DNA from: Azospirillum rugosum
GTDB lineage: Bacteria; Pseudomonadota; Alphaproteobacteria; Azospirillales; Azospirillaceae
Length of the DNA: 64,000 bases
Direction of reading: 5' to 3'
Assembly: GCF_017876155.1 (NCBI RefSeq)
Contig: NZ_JAGINP010000018.1
Span: 1 to 64,000 of the forward strand
Below the pieces are notes generated by a model, which saw only the letters and a list, made by a program, of their open reading frames with translations, searched no databases and had not been told where the DNA came from. The position numbers and the translations under genes were made by a program. This document shows, piece after piece, positions 35,175 through 44,176 of this stretch. Each line of letters begins with the position of its first letter. Within the stretch, counting starts at the first letter, position 1.

Positions 35175-36023
35175 TTACGAAGTCGCGTTGAAGGTGTGGC
35201 GGTGGCTGGCGTGCCAGGGGATGACCAGCCGCTCGATGACGTCGATGATCCAGAAAAGCACCACCCCGATCAGCGCCAGCACCACCAGGGCGGCGAACAT
35301 CAGGGGAAGCTCGAAATTGCCGATGGACCGCTGCAGCACGAAGCCGATGCCGGAGTTGGCGCCCACGAACTCGCCGACCACCGCGCCGACAACGGCCAGC
35401 GTGATCGACACCTTCAGGCCGGCGAAGATGGCCGGCATGGCGTGCGGTAGGCGGACCATCGTGAAGGTCTGGAGGCGCGAGGCCTTCATGGACTTCGCGA
35501 GATCCATCATGTCGGTGTCGACCGACTTGAACCCCTGCACCGCCGACACGACGATCGGGAAGAAGGCCAGCAGGAAGGCGGCGATCACCTTCGGCAGCAG
35601 CCCGAAACCGAACCACACCACGAACAGCGGCGCGATCGCCACCTTGGGGATCGACTGCGAGAAGACCAGCAGCGGGTAGACGTAGGCCTCCACCGTCCGC
35701 GACCCGGCGATCAGCATGGCGACCGGGATGCCGAACAGCACCGACAGCGCGAAGCCGCCCAGCGTCGCCAGCGTCGTCGGGACCGAGGCCGCGAGCAGCT
35801 GGTCCCAATCGGACATCAGCGCCAGCGCCACGTCGCCCGGCTTCGGGATCAGGTAGGCGGGGATCGCGAAGACCCGCACGGAGACGTCCCACAGGACCGT
35901 CAGGATCACCAGCAGCAGAACCGGCCGGAACCAGCCGGAGTTGGCGAGGCGCACCAGGAAGTTCAGCGGAGTGCCGGATCCGTCACCCGATCCCTTGGCG
36001 CGAGCCGCAATGCCGAATGCCAT
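35175..36023 (-). CDS. ABC transporter permease, SsuC/TauC type (BPD_transp_1)
   Basis: 282 residues with about six membrane spans. The EAA loop that contacts the ATPase is seen as DLAKSMKASRLQTFTMVRLPHAMPAIFAGLKVSI. First structural gene of the cassette. A perfect inverted repeat lies 44 bp before the ATG, probably the operator for the TetR regulator encoded upstream. Confidence 0.92.
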   Translation of the reverse strand: MAFGIAARAKGSGDGSGTPLNFLVRLANSGWFRPVLLLVILTVLWDVSVRVFAIPAYLIPKPGDVALALMSDWDQLLAASVPTTLATLGGFALSVLFGIPVAMLIAGSRTVEAYVYPLLVFSQSIPKVAIAPLFVVWFGFGLLPKVIAAFLLAFFPIVVSAVQGFKSVDTDMMDLAKSMKASRLQTFTMVRLPHAMPAIFAGLKVSITLAVVGAVVGEFVGANSGIGFVLQRSIGNFELPLMFAALVVLALIGVVLFWIIDVIERLVIPWHASHRHTFNATS

Positions 36024-36066
36024 CGTCCTTCCTCCCGCCGGTCGGGCTGGGCGCGGTGGATGCGCT

Positions 36067-36088
36067 CTTTTAACCGGCTGGTTAAAAG
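36067..36088. promoter_or_regulatory. Perfect palindrome, probable TetR-family operator
   Basis: CTTTTAACC (36067-36075) and GGTTAAAAG (36080-36088) are perfect 9 bp arms around GGCT. It is AT-rich in a GC-rich context, lies 44 bp upstream of the permease ATG, and is about 0.2 kb from the 3' end of a TetR gene. Size and symmetry fit a TetR dimer site. Confidence 0.7.
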
Positions 36089-36181
36089 TACGTCCGGGCG
36101 TGGCCGTGGGTCAACTACGCCAAAGGGGGTGGCGGATAATACGTTCGGCAAGCATTTGCATGTGGAAGCTTCGTAGGGCGC

Positions 36182-36269
36182 CGTAGGTTGGGTGGAGGCG
36201 CAGCCGCAACCCAACACCGCCGGCATGGCGACCATGTTGGGTTCCGCCTTCGGCTCCACCCAACCTACG
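36182..36269. repeat. GTAGGTTGGGTGGA palindrome, family A (copy 2)
   Basis: CGTAGGTTGGGTGGAG at 36182-36197 is complementary to the arm ending at 36269, with imperfect inner pairing and a 20-25 bp spacer. It sits at the 3' end of the TetR gene and upstream of the cassette promoter. Confidence 0.85.
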
Positions 36270-36284
36270 AAAAACAAAGGGTTT

Positions 36285-36983
36285 TCAGGCGCGCAGCGAG
36301 GACAGGACCAGTTCGACCATGTGGGTCAGGCGGGCGGTCTTCTCGTTCTCGGCCAGCAGGTCGCGGCCGAAGATGACGGACAGCGTGTGCACGTTCGACA
36401 GGTAGAAGTAGGCCAGCCCGGCGATGGAGATGTAGAGCTGCACCGGGTCCACGCCGGGCCGGAACACGCCAGTGGCGACGCCGCGCTTCAGCACGTCGGC
36501 GATCATCTGCACGAAGGGGGAGTGCATGGCGTGCACCTTCTCCGACGTCTTCAGCAGCTCCGCCCGGTGCAGGTTCTCGATGTTCAGCAGCGCCATGAAC
36601 TCGGGATTGTCGAGGAAATACTGCCAGGTGAACTGGATCAGCCGCGCGATGGCCTCCGGCGGGGTCAGCGTCTCCAGGCTCAGCGTCCGCTCGGCGACGC
36701 GGATGTGCTCGTAGGCGCCCTCCAGAACGGCGAGGTACAGGCCTTCCTTGTTGCCGACGTGGTAGTAGAGCATCCGCTTGTTGGTGCCGGCGACCTCGGC
36801 GATGCGCTCCACGCGGGCGCCGCCCAGGCCATAGCGCGCGAACTCCTCGGTCGCGGCGGCCAGGATGCGGGCGCGCGTCCCCTCCGGATCGCGCGTGACC
36901 TTCGGCGCGTCTGTGTCTCCGGCGGTCTTCCCGGGGCGGGGCTTGCGCGGCCTCGTCTTCTTCGGGTCGATCAGCGTCTCCAT
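36285..36983 (-). CDS. TetR-family transcriptional regulator
   Basis: 232 residues. A basic N-terminal tail (1-33) is followed by the TetR helix-turn-helix (RARILAAATEEFARYGLGGARVERIAEVAGTNKRMLYYHVGNKEGLYLAVLEGAY), and an all-helical ligand domain with AIARLIQFTWQYFLDNPEFMALLNIEN that recalls the RutR group. It lies directly upstream of the transporter genes in the same direction and probably represses them through the palindrome at 36067 until the substrate or a derivative binds (inference). Confidence 0.9.
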   Translation of the reverse strand: METLIDPKKTRPRKPRPGKTAGDTDAPKVTRDPEGTRARILAAATEEFARYGLGGARVERIAEVAGTNKRMLYYHVGNKEGLYLAVLEGAYEHIRVAERTLSLETLTPPEAIARLIQFTWQYFLDNPEFMALLNIENLHRAELLKTSEKVHAMHSPFVQMIADVLKRGVATGVFRPGVDPVQLYISIAGLAYFYLSNVHTLSVIFGRDLLAENEKTARLTHMVELVLSSLRA

Positions 36984-37022
36984 TCCCTCCCGTCCTCAGG
37001 CAAGGTCAACGGCACGAATCAT

Positions 37023-37144
37023 TCAACACAAAGGCACAAAGAACACAAAGAGTTTCACAAAGAGCGCCCGCATGACCGGCCCTTTCCGGACCGCCGACGC
37101 TCCTTTGTGCCCATCTTCGTGGTCTTTGTGCCTTTGTGGTGAAA
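37023..37144. repeat. Long inverted repeat, family T
   Basis: TTCAACACAAAGGCACAAAG near 37023 is complementary to CTTTGTGCCTTTGTGGTGAA ending at 37144. It fills the gap between the pseudocaspase gene and the TetR gene and could serve as a terminator or processing site. Confidence 0.85.
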
Positions 37145-37217
37145 ATCCCGACCACCAAAATTCCGTATGGCGAAAACCCTGCGCCCCCCGGTCAGTCGTC
37201 CCGATTCATCACCGCGA

Positions 37218-39563
37218 TCACTCGCTCAGCAGCGTCGCGCCCCGCCAGATGCCCGGCCGCAGCGCGCCGCCGTCCATGATCGCAGCACCCGGCCCGTCCT
37301 GGATGCCGCCGCGGAAGACGCCGACATGCCGGGCGCCGCCGCGCATGACCAGTTCGCCGTTGCCGTTCGGCAGGCGGTCGACCACCACGCCGTCGTAGCG
37401 GTCGCCGTTGGTGAAGACCAGCTCGCCGTGGCCGTCGACGCGGCCCGCCTTGATCTCGCCGGCGTAGGAGTCGCCGTTGGCGAAGTGGTAGACGCCCGGC
37501 CCGTTCGGCACGCCGTTGCTGAAGGTGCCCTCGTAGCGGTCGCCGGAGGTGAAGGTCATCACGCCGACGCCGGACATCTGGTCGCCCTTCCACTCGCCCT
37601 CGTAGACCTGCCCGTTGGCGAAGCGGTAGATGCCGACGCCGTCCTTGCTCACCGTGCCGCTCAGCCCGAAGCCTCCGCTGCCCCGCCCCCAGGCGCCCTC
37701 GTAGACGTCGCCGTTGGGGAACTTGTAGACCGACGCGCCGCCGGACCCGCTGCGCCCCTGCTGCGCCGCCTGGCGGGCGGAGGCCTGGACCTGGCGCGCC
37801 CGGTTCTCCGCCGCGCGGCCGGCGTTGGCGGCGCTCGCCGCGCGGGACGCGGCACTCCGTCCGGCCTCCACCGCCTGGCGGTAGGGGGGCGCCAGACCGG
37901 CCGCCACCGGCTCGCGCGAGCCCGCCGAGCGGCCGGCCGGCTCGCTGGGCAGCGCCGCGATCTCGGTCGAGCCGGTCGTCCCGGCGAGCGAGCCGGCCAG
38001 CGGATCGACGTCGCCGCGCGTCACCGCCGGCGCCGGAGACGCGTTGGGCGCCAGGGACACCGGGCGCCCCGCCCCCGGTCCATCCGCCGCCGAAGCGCTC
38101 GCCCCGGGCACGTCGCCGACGCGGCCGGACAGGGTGCCGGTGGACACGTAGCCCTCGTTCCCGAAGCGGTCGCGCACCAGAGCCCAATTGGAGTCCGGCA
38201 CCGATTCGACCAGCGTGACCAGCTGCCCCTGCTCCAGGTCGCGCACGCTCCGCGCGCCGAGCGTCGGGCGGGCGAACATGTTGGACTCGCGCAGCACCGC
38301 GTAGATGCCCGGCGCCGGCCCGGAGGCCGCCGGCGGGTTGCCCTGCGGCTGGCCCCCTTGCGGCGGCATCGCCGCGGAGGCGACGGGAGTCTCCGCCTTC
38401 GCCTTGTCCTCGGGCTTGGCGAGATTGGCGGCGTAGGCGTAGCCGGTCTTGCCCTCATGCTCGACGCGCAGCCAGCCGCCGTTCTTCTTCGGGCGTCCGG
38501 TGATCTTCACCTCGGCGTCGTGCCGCAGGCCGCCGATCACCGCCGCCTTGTTGTCGGGGCCGGCGCGCAGCTTGGTGTCGCGGGTCACGACGCGCGTCTC
38601 GTCGAGCGGGTCCACCTCGATCTCCGCGACGACGGGCATCGGGGCCGGCATCGGCGTCGGCACCACCGCCGGCTTGTCCTCCGGCTTCGGCTCGGGCCTG
38701 GCGGGAGCCGGCAGCGCGGCGACGGCCGGCCCGGTCTTCGGGGTGCCCGGCACCAGCACGAGGCCGCCGTTGAGCTGGTCCTGCAGCCAGGGGTGCTGCT
38801 CACCGCGGGTCTTGCCGACCACGGTCCGCGCAACCTCGCCCAGCGCGTCGAGCAGGCCGACGCCCGGCTTCACCATCTCCTGCGCCAGCGAGGCCGTGAA
38901 GACGCTCGGCCCGTTCCCGGACAGCGCAGCCGGCGGCGTCCCCGGCCGGTGGGAGTAGACGACGAACAGGTTGTCGAAGGCCGACGGCGCGGTCAGCACC
39001 GGCTTCACCGACCGCCCGGAGTCACCCATGGAGGACGCCAGCGTCTCGGCCAGCGGATGGCTGGGCACGGGATCGAACACCGCGACCGCCTTGCGCCCGC
39101 CGCGCTGGATTTCCTTCAGCACGTAGTCGAGTTCGATGGTGTCGAAGATGACGTCGTATTCGGAGGCGAGCTTGGCGTCGACCGGGACCAGGAAGCTCTT
39201 CGCCGACAGGCTCAGCGCCACGCCGGAATAGTAGAAGAAGCCCAGGTCGCCCTCGCTCAGCGCGTCCTGGAAGCGGCTGATCGCCGCCACCATCCCGCGG
39301 TGGTCCAGGTTGTCGGCGACCGTGACGGCGAAGCCGGCGCGCTTCAGCGCGTCGGCCATGGTCGAGGCGTTGGCCGCCACCCCGGCCGCGGTCCCGCCGT
39401 TGTGGTACTGCGCGTTGCCGACGACCAGCGCCACGCGCTTGTCCTGCGCGGCGGCGGCACCGGCCGACAGCAGGATCAGGACGACGCCCAAGACGACCTT
39501 GCCCAGGGCGACGTTCCGGCAAAGGGCGTTACGACACCAGCGCACCACGGTCATGTCCTCCAT
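37218..39563 (-). CDS. Secreted caspase-fold protein lacking catalytic residues (pseudocaspase), with SH3 domains and MORN repeats
   Basis: 781 residues. An export signal (about 15-39) is followed by a C14 caspase-like domain (42-280): RVALVVGNAQYHN, then LGFFYYSGVALSLSAKSFLVPVDA, where an active enzyme has GHG; here position 115 is Val. The Cys region reads AVFDPVPSHPL, where an active enzyme has DACRNNPF; position 166 is Val. Both catalytic residues are thus gone. Two bacterial SH3 domains follow (about 330-395 and 425-490), then a Pro/Ala-rich linker and at least six MORN repeats (YKFPNGDVYEGAW, YRFANGQVYEGEWKGD and so on) to the end. The protein probably acts in the periplasm or at the envelope as a binding scaffold. 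ATG 39563 and 39554 both fit. Its active-looking relative is encoded next. Confidence 0.83.
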   Translation of the reverse strand: MEDMTVVRWCRNALCRNVALGKVVLGVVLILLSAGAAAAQDKRVALVVGNAQYHNGGTAAGVAANASTMADALKRAGFAVTVADNLDHRGMVAAISRFQDALSEGDLGFFYYSGVALSLSAKSFLVPVDAKLASEYDVIFDTIELDYVLKEIQRGGRKAVAVFDPVPSHPLAETLASSMGDSGRSVKPVLTAPSAFDNLFVVYSHRPGTPPAALSGNGPSVFTASLAQEMVKPGVGLLDALGEVARTVVGKTRGEQHPWLQDQLNGGLVLVPGTPKTGPAVAALPAPARPEPKPEDKPAVVPTPMPAPMPVVAEIEVDPLDETRVVTRDTKLRAGPDNKAAVIGGLRHDAEVKITGRPKKNGGWLRVEHEGKTGYAYAANLAKPEDKAKAETPVASAAMPPQGGQPQGNPPAASGPAPGIYAVLRESNMFARPTLGARSVRDLEQGQLVTLVESVPDSNWALVRDRFGNEGYVSTGTLSGRVGDVPGASASAADGPGAGRPVSLAPNASPAPAVTRGDVDPLAGSLAGTTGSTEIAALPSEPAGRSAGSREPVAAGLAPPYRQAVEAGRSAASRAASAANAGRAAENRARQVQASARQAAQQGRSGSGGASVYKFPNGDVYEGAWGRGSGGFGLSGTVSKDGVGIYRFANGQVYEGEWKGDQMSGVGVMTFTSGDRYEGTFSNGVPNGPGVYHFANGDSYAGEIKAGRVDGHGELVFTNGDRYDGVVVDRLPNGNGELVMRGGARHVGVFRGGIQDGPGAAIMDGGALRPGIWRGATLLSE

Positions 39564-39842
39564 CAGACGAACTATGCAGCTAACCCCTTCAGATAAGCCG
39601 CCAGCACAAAAGCTGTAAAGACACTTACCGAATTGGCTGCTGTCATAGGCCCATTCGAACAGCAATGTACCGCACCCATTCCGCGGAAATTCTTGCAATT
39701 TCGGAGCATTTTCGCCGCAGAAGCGGCAGTGTGTCATGCGGACAACACAAAACAACGGCTAGTGTTGGTCTTTTCCAGTGACAAAGTCTGGGCGCGACTT
39801 TGTCACGGCGCTGTGGCGCGGGTCACAGATGCGGCGAAAGAA

Positions 39843-42620
39843 TCAGTTCATGTCCCGCGCCACGCGGAAGCCGTCGGCCACGTAGCGGACGTCGGCGTCG
39901 TAGCCGATGCGCGTGGTGACCGCGATGGCGTCCAGCTCGTCGCGCCAGGATCCGCCGCGCAGCACGCGCTTGCGGCAGTCGCCGGTCGTCCAGGCGCTGC
40001 CGTCCGCCGGTGCGCCCTTGTAGCCGGGGTTCCAGCAGTCGGCGACCCACTCCGCCACGCCGCCGCTGGTGTCGTAGAGCCCGAAGCCGTTCGGCTGGAA
40101 ACTGCCGACCGACGCCGGCCGCATCCGGTCGAAGGACCCGCCGCAGTCGCGGCAGTTCGCCTGCTGCACCCCCTGGGTCAGGCTCTCGCCCCAGGAAAAG
40201 CGCGTGCTGGCGCCGCCGCGCGCGGCGTATTCCCACTCCGCCTCCGACGGCAGGCGGTAGCGCTGGCCGGTCTTGCGGCTGAGCCACGCGACGTAGGCCT
40301 CCGCGTCCTCCACATGGACGTTGTGGATCGGCGTGTCGTCGGACACGTTGGCCATGCGCGGCATGGCGGCGCAGCCCCCGCCCTCCATGCAGGCGCGCCA
40401 CTCCGCCACGGTGACCTCGTAGACGCCGATGGCGAAGGGCCGCGCGAAGGCGACGCGGTGCGCCGGCCGCTGCGTCGGGTCGCCCTTGTCGTTGCCCATG
40501 GTGAAGCTGCCGGCCGGGATGCGCGTCATCGGCGGGCACTGCGGGCAGTCCTGGAAACTGTTGCCATTCCCCTGCGCCCGCCTCTGCGACGGGCCGGTTC
40601 CGGGTTGGCCGCCCCCGGCTTGGCTATTGTCGGACGGGCTGCCCGGCGGGGCGGCCATGGCGAGCCGCTGGCGGTCGTCCGGCCCCGCGGGGCGCAGCGC
40701 CGGGCCGGGGATGAAGCCCTGCGCGCCGTCGTCCAGCGTCACCCGGTACCAGTCGGCGTCGGTGACGCGGCCGAGCACGCGGACATAGCCACCCTTGGCG
40801 ACCCCGCCCACCGCGTCGGAGCGCGTGTCGGGCCCGGCCCGCAGCACCGAGTCGGAGACCGCCACATACATCCCCTCCCCCGTCGGCTCGACGCGCAGCT
40901 CCGCCGGGGCCGGGGTCTTCGGGGCCGGGCTCGGCTTGGCCGCCGTCTTGGCCCCGCCTGAGGATCCGCTGCCGGTGGCGCCGCTCCCCGACGAGCCCGC
41001 GGAGGCCACGCGCGCGGCCTCGACCTTCAGCACGTTCAGACGCTCGCGCGCCGGGGCGGTGAAGGGGCCGTTGTCGAACAGGCGCAGGAAGGCCTCGACC
41101 TCCGCCGGGTCGCGGCTGTCGCGGACGCGGCGCCACAGCGCCTCCTCCAGGTCGGCGGCGGGGGGCGAGGCGCCGGCCTCCTCCACCTCCAGCACGGAAC
41201 TCAGCATCGTGCGACCGCCGCGCCCGTCCTCGACCAGCACGCTGAACACCCCGGCGCGGCCGACGGACGAGCGCTCGGGGTCGAAGTTCAGGGCGGTCAG
41301 CTGCTCGGCGGTCAGGCGGTCGCCGGCTTTCAGCACGGTCGTGCCGTCGCGCACCTTGCCGCGCTCCGGCACGCTGTTGACGATGAAGGACAGCGGGTCG
41401 CCGTCCGGGTCGGTCGGCAGCTCCAGCCGCAGGGCGTTCACCACGGTGCGGATGGTGCGCTCGGCCGCCGCCACCGGCGGGCGGTTGCTCGGCTTGATCA
41501 GCACCGGCACGCCGCCGCGCGCCACGCCGCCGCGGCCGTCCATCACCGCGAAGTCGAAGCTGCCGCCATCGCCCAGGTGGGTGGCGTCCGGCTTGAAGGT
41601 GGTGGCGACGAGCTGGTCGACCGTCAGGTAGTCGCCGATCAGCACCACCCGGTCGCCGATGCGCACGCTGCCGCCGCGCGGCAGCCCGGTCACCTGCGCG
41701 AACAGCTGGTCGTTGTCCGGGTCGGTCGGCCGGCCGATGCCCACCGGCTCCGCCCCGCCGCGGTCGAACACCTCCAGCGTCTTGACGTCGGCCAGCCTCG
41801 GCGGCCGGTTCTCCGGCAGCGGGTTGAAGTAGAAGGGCGCGGCGCCCAGCGACCCGTACAGGAACGGCTCCTGCCGCCCCTGGGTCAGCTGCATCACGTC
41901 ATCGCGCACCCGGCGGAAGAACAGGCTCAGCTCCAGCCCCGGCACGTCGAAGTTCTTCAGCAGCGACAGGGTGTAGGGGCTGTGGTCGCCGCTGCCGTCC
42001 TCGGCCACCGCGTCGGCGCGGGTGGCCATGGCGACCAGCGTGTCGGTCGGCGTGTCGTCCACCCGCGCGAATCCGGAATGCACCTCGGTCTTCTTGGTGC
42101 CGGAGCGGACCAGACGGTCGGCAAAGGGGTTGTTGCGGCAGGCGTCGAGGATCAGGATGCCCAGCTTGCGCGCCTGGGCCAGCTCGCCCATCGGCAGGTT
42201 CAGCGGCAGCGCCTCGTAGACGAGGTCGCGTTCGCGCTCCAGCCGGGCGTCGGCGGGAATCAGGAAGTTGGTTCCGCCGACCTGCATGCCGTGCCCGGCG
42301 AAATACAGGAGCGCCACGTCCGCCTGCGCCGCCCGGATGCCGAATCCGCGCAGCGCCTCGGCCATGCCGCGGTTGTCGAGGTCGAACTTCTCCTCCACCG
42401 TGAAGCCCAGCTTGCGCAGGGCGGCGGACATGGCCTTGGCGTCGTTGCGGGGGTTGGGCAGTTCCGGCGCATGGACATAGGCGCCGATGCCGACGACGAG
42501 GGCGATGCGCTGCTCGGTCGAGGCCGCGCGCGCGACGGACCATGGGGCAACCCCGGCGGCGACGGCCACCAGGGCGCCGAACACGATCGTCATCACGAGA
42601 CGGCACAGGCGAGCGACCAT
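39843..42620 (-). CDS. Secreted caspase-family (C14) protein with cadherin-like, SH3 and FGE-sulfatase domains
   Basis: 925 residues. Signal peptide (1-33). The caspase p20-like domain (37-270) keeps the catalytic dyad: H110 in YFAGHGMQVGGTNFLIPADA and C161 in ILILDACRNNPF. Two cadherin-like or tandem Ig-like modules follow (about 285-500, PTDPDNDQLFAQVTGLP and PTDPDGDPLSFIVNSVP), a helical stretch, an SH3 domain (about 595-655) and a C-terminal formylglycine-generating-enzyme/sulfatase-modifying domain (MTRIPAGSFTMGNDKGDPTQRPAHRV ... YRLPSEAEWEYAARGG ... RVLRGGSW). The sulfatase-like part is likely a binding fold rather than an oxidase here. Starts at 42632 (ATG) and 42638 (GTG) are also possible. 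A metacaspase-like Arg/Lys protease of the envelope is the best guess. Confidence 0.88.
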   Translation of the reverse strand: MVARLCRLVMTIVFGALVAVAAGVAPWSVARAASTEQRIALVVGIGAYVHAPELPNPRNDAKAMSAALRKLGFTVEEKFDLDNRGMAEALRGFGIRAAQADVALLYFAGHGMQVGGTNFLIPADARLERERDLVYEALPLNLPMGELAQARKLGILILDACRNNPFADRLVRSGTKKTEVHSGFARVDDTPTDTLVAMATRADAVAEDGSGDHSPYTLSLLKNFDVPGLELSLFFRRVRDDVMQLTQGRQEPFLYGSLGAAPFYFNPLPENRPPRLADVKTLEVFDRGGAEPVGIGRPTDPDNDQLFAQVTGLPRGGSVRIGDRVVLIGDYLTVDQLVATTFKPDATHLGDGGSFDFAVMDGRGGVARGGVPVLIKPSNRPPVAAAERTIRTVVNALRLELPTDPDGDPLSFIVNSVPERGKVRDGTTVLKAGDRLTAEQLTALNFDPERSSVGRAGVFSVLVEDGRGGRTMLSSVLEVEEAGASPPAADLEEALWRRVRDSRDPAEVEAFLRLFDNGPFTAPARERLNVLKVEAARVASAGSSGSGATGSGSSGGAKTAAKPSPAPKTPAPAELRVEPTGEGMYVAVSDSVLRAGPDTRSDAVGGVAKGGYVRVLGRVTDADWYRVTLDDGAQGFIPGPALRPAGPDDRQRLAMAAPPGSPSDNSQAGGGQPGTGPSQRRAQGNGNSFQDCPQCPPMTRIPAGSFTMGNDKGDPTQRPAHRVAFARPFAIGVYEVTVAEWRACMEGGGCAAMPRMANVSDDTPIHNVHVEDAEAYVAWLSRKTGQRYRLPSEAEWEYAARGGASTRFSWGESLTQGVQQANCRDCGGSFDRMRPASVGSFQPNGFGLYDTSGGVAEWVADCWNPGYKGAPADGSAWTTGDCRKRVLRGGSWRDELDAIAVTTRIGYDADVRYVADGFRVARDMN

Positions 42621-43020
42621 TGTCACCCCCATCGTCACCCCACAGGCGTGATGCCCCGATTTCGGACAGCCATCAGCTTGGCCGGAACGTGGTAATCCTC
42701 GTTCCTAATCGTTCAGTATTGGATCGCGACCCTCGGAACAAGCTGGCAAATGAGGGTACTGCGTTCCACCAGCCGGGTTCATACCCGACGGTTGCAACGA
42801 CCGTGCCCCGCCTACTCCCTTTTCGGGGGATGCTGTCCGACGACTTCCGCGGTCGCGCCGCGGGCGGGGCTACGGCGCGGGGAATTCTTATACCGCCGCG
42901 GTCGATCCGGCTGTGAAGCGCTTAACACGGAATCGCCTTGCGCGGTCGATGGCGAGGTAGTGCTTTCCCTTTGCCCGAAAGCTTTCTATATGACCGCTTC
43001 GACAACACAGGGATCACGCC
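42621..43020. other. Intergenic region before the DUF3126 gene
   Basis: 400 bp between divergent genes. It must hold both promoters. ACGGT/ACCGT near 42788-42806 forms a short inverted repeat, and TATATG near 42986 could be a -10 box for the plus-strand gene. I see no RNA gene or terminator. Confidence 0.35.
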
Positions 43021-43281
43021 ATGCCGCCCGCAAAGCCGACGGTCGCGAAGATGACCGAAACCGAAATCGCCCGCGTGCAGGCCTACCTGCGCAAGACGCT
43101 CGGCAACGACAAGATCACCATCGAGCCGCCGGAGAAGGCGGGGCAGTCCGCGGAAGTGATGCTGGCCGGCGAGTTCGTGGGCACGCTGCACCGCGACGTG
43201 GACGAGGGCGAGGTGTCCTACGCCCTGCACGTGGTCATCCTGGAGGAAGACCTCCCGGCGGCCCCGGCGACGCGGCGCTGA
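43021..43281 (+). CDS. DUF3126 family protein
   Basis: 86 residues, a small acidic protein conserved in alphaproteobacteria: MTETEIARVQAYLRKTLGNDKITIEPPEKAGQSAEVMLAGEFVGTLHRDVDEGEVSYALHVVILEEDL. The pattern is one helix followed by a strand-rich half. Function unknown. An internal ATG at 43051 (MTETE) could be the true start, since the first ten residues vary. Confidence 0.85.
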   Translation: MPPAKPTVAKMTETEIARVQAYLRKTLGNDKITIEPPEKAGQSAEVMLAGEFVGTLHRDVDEGEVSYALHVVILEEDLPAAPATRR

Positions 43282-43303
43282 GGCGCCCAGGGCAGTCGCG
43301 TTT

Positions 43304-43447
43304 CACTCCCTCTCCCGCCCCGGGAGAGGGAAGGGGCCCACGCGAAGCGTGGGAAGGGTGAGGGTACCGGCGAGGATCAAGGCGCTGATCCTTGCTGCAC
43401 CCTCACCCGGCCCTCCGGGCCACCCTCTCCCGGGGCGGGAGAGGGAT
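43304..43447. repeat. GC-rich palindromic element, family G (convergent gap)
   Basis: CTCCCTCTCCCGCCCCGGGAG near 43305 is complementary to CTCTCCCGGGGCGGGAGAGGG ending at 43447. Inner arms include CCCACGC/GCGTGGG and AAGGATC-type stems. It fills the gap between convergent genes. Confidence 0.78.
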
Positions 43448-43450
43448 TTA

Positions 43451-44065
43451 TCAGGCCGCGGGGACGCTGTGCTTGCGCAGCTCCGCGGCCAGCCCCGCCA
43501 GAAGCGTCTCCCCGCCGGCGAGCGTCAGCCCGTGCACCAGCACGATGGCCGGCTGGTGGTTGCGCCGGTGCATGACCAGCCGGTAGCCGAGAGGCCTCGA
43601 CGACTTCTTGCCAGGCCCCGCGGCGTCCAGCGCGACCGCCCCGCCGGCCAGCTCCAGTTCCGCCCGATGCTGCCGCGATGTGACCGGCTCCACCCGCGTG
43701 ACGAACAGCGGGCGCGGGCTGCCCGGCGCGTAGAGCGCGAGGTCGCGGATCGTCTTGTGCGGGTAGACGTGCCCATAGGCCTTCAGCCCCTCCGCCGTCA
43801 CCGTCAGACGGACGGCCCCGCGGCCGATCAGCCGCACCAGCACCACCGCCCACAACAGGATCAGCGGGATCGCCCCCATGGCGGCCAGCCAGCGCAGCAT
43901 GGTCGCGGTCGGCTCGGCGGTCAGCTCGGCAGCAGCCACGAAGCACGCCTCCAGCAGCACCGCGTACAGCAGGACGCTGGCGCGCACCGGCGATTCGCGG
44001 TCGGTCGTCGCCTCGAACACCGTGTCCGCGCCGACCTCCTCGCGGGAAACCTCGACCCCGGCCAT
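43451..44065 (-). CDS. Two-span membrane protein with a PH-like domain, unknown function
   Basis: 204 residues. Two hydrophobic segments (about 30-50 ASVLLYAVLLEACFVAAAEL and 60-82 WLAAMGAIPLILLWAVVLVRL) are followed by a strand-rich cytoplasmic part (AVRLTVTAEGLKAYGHVYPHKTIRDLALYAPG ... ELELAGGAVALDAAG ... YRLVMHRR) that resembles bacterial PH-like domains. I recognise no close family. ATG 44074 would add three residues. Confidence 0.65.
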   Translation of the reverse strand: MAGVEVSREEVGADTVFEATTDRESPVRASVLLYAVLLEACFVAAAELTAEPTATMLRWLAAMGAIPLILLWAVVLVRLIGRGAVRLTVTAEGLKAYGHVYPHKTIRDLALYAPGSPRPLFVTRVEPVTSRQHRAELELAGGAVALDAAGPGKKSSRPLGYRLVMHRRNHQPAIVLVHGLTLAGGETLLAGLAAELRKHSVPAA

Positions 44066-44176
44066 GCCGCCCACACCCTCGTCGCCTGCGCCCGCACGCC
44101 CTATACAGCCCGCGCGCGTAGTGCGCTATAGGGATGGTTCGCGCCGGGCTGTTTTGATTCGCACCGAGGGACCGTC

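Noticed and set aside
37218..39563. Calling the MORN protein an active caspase
   Set aside because: Val replaces both the catalytic His and Cys in otherwise alignable motifs.
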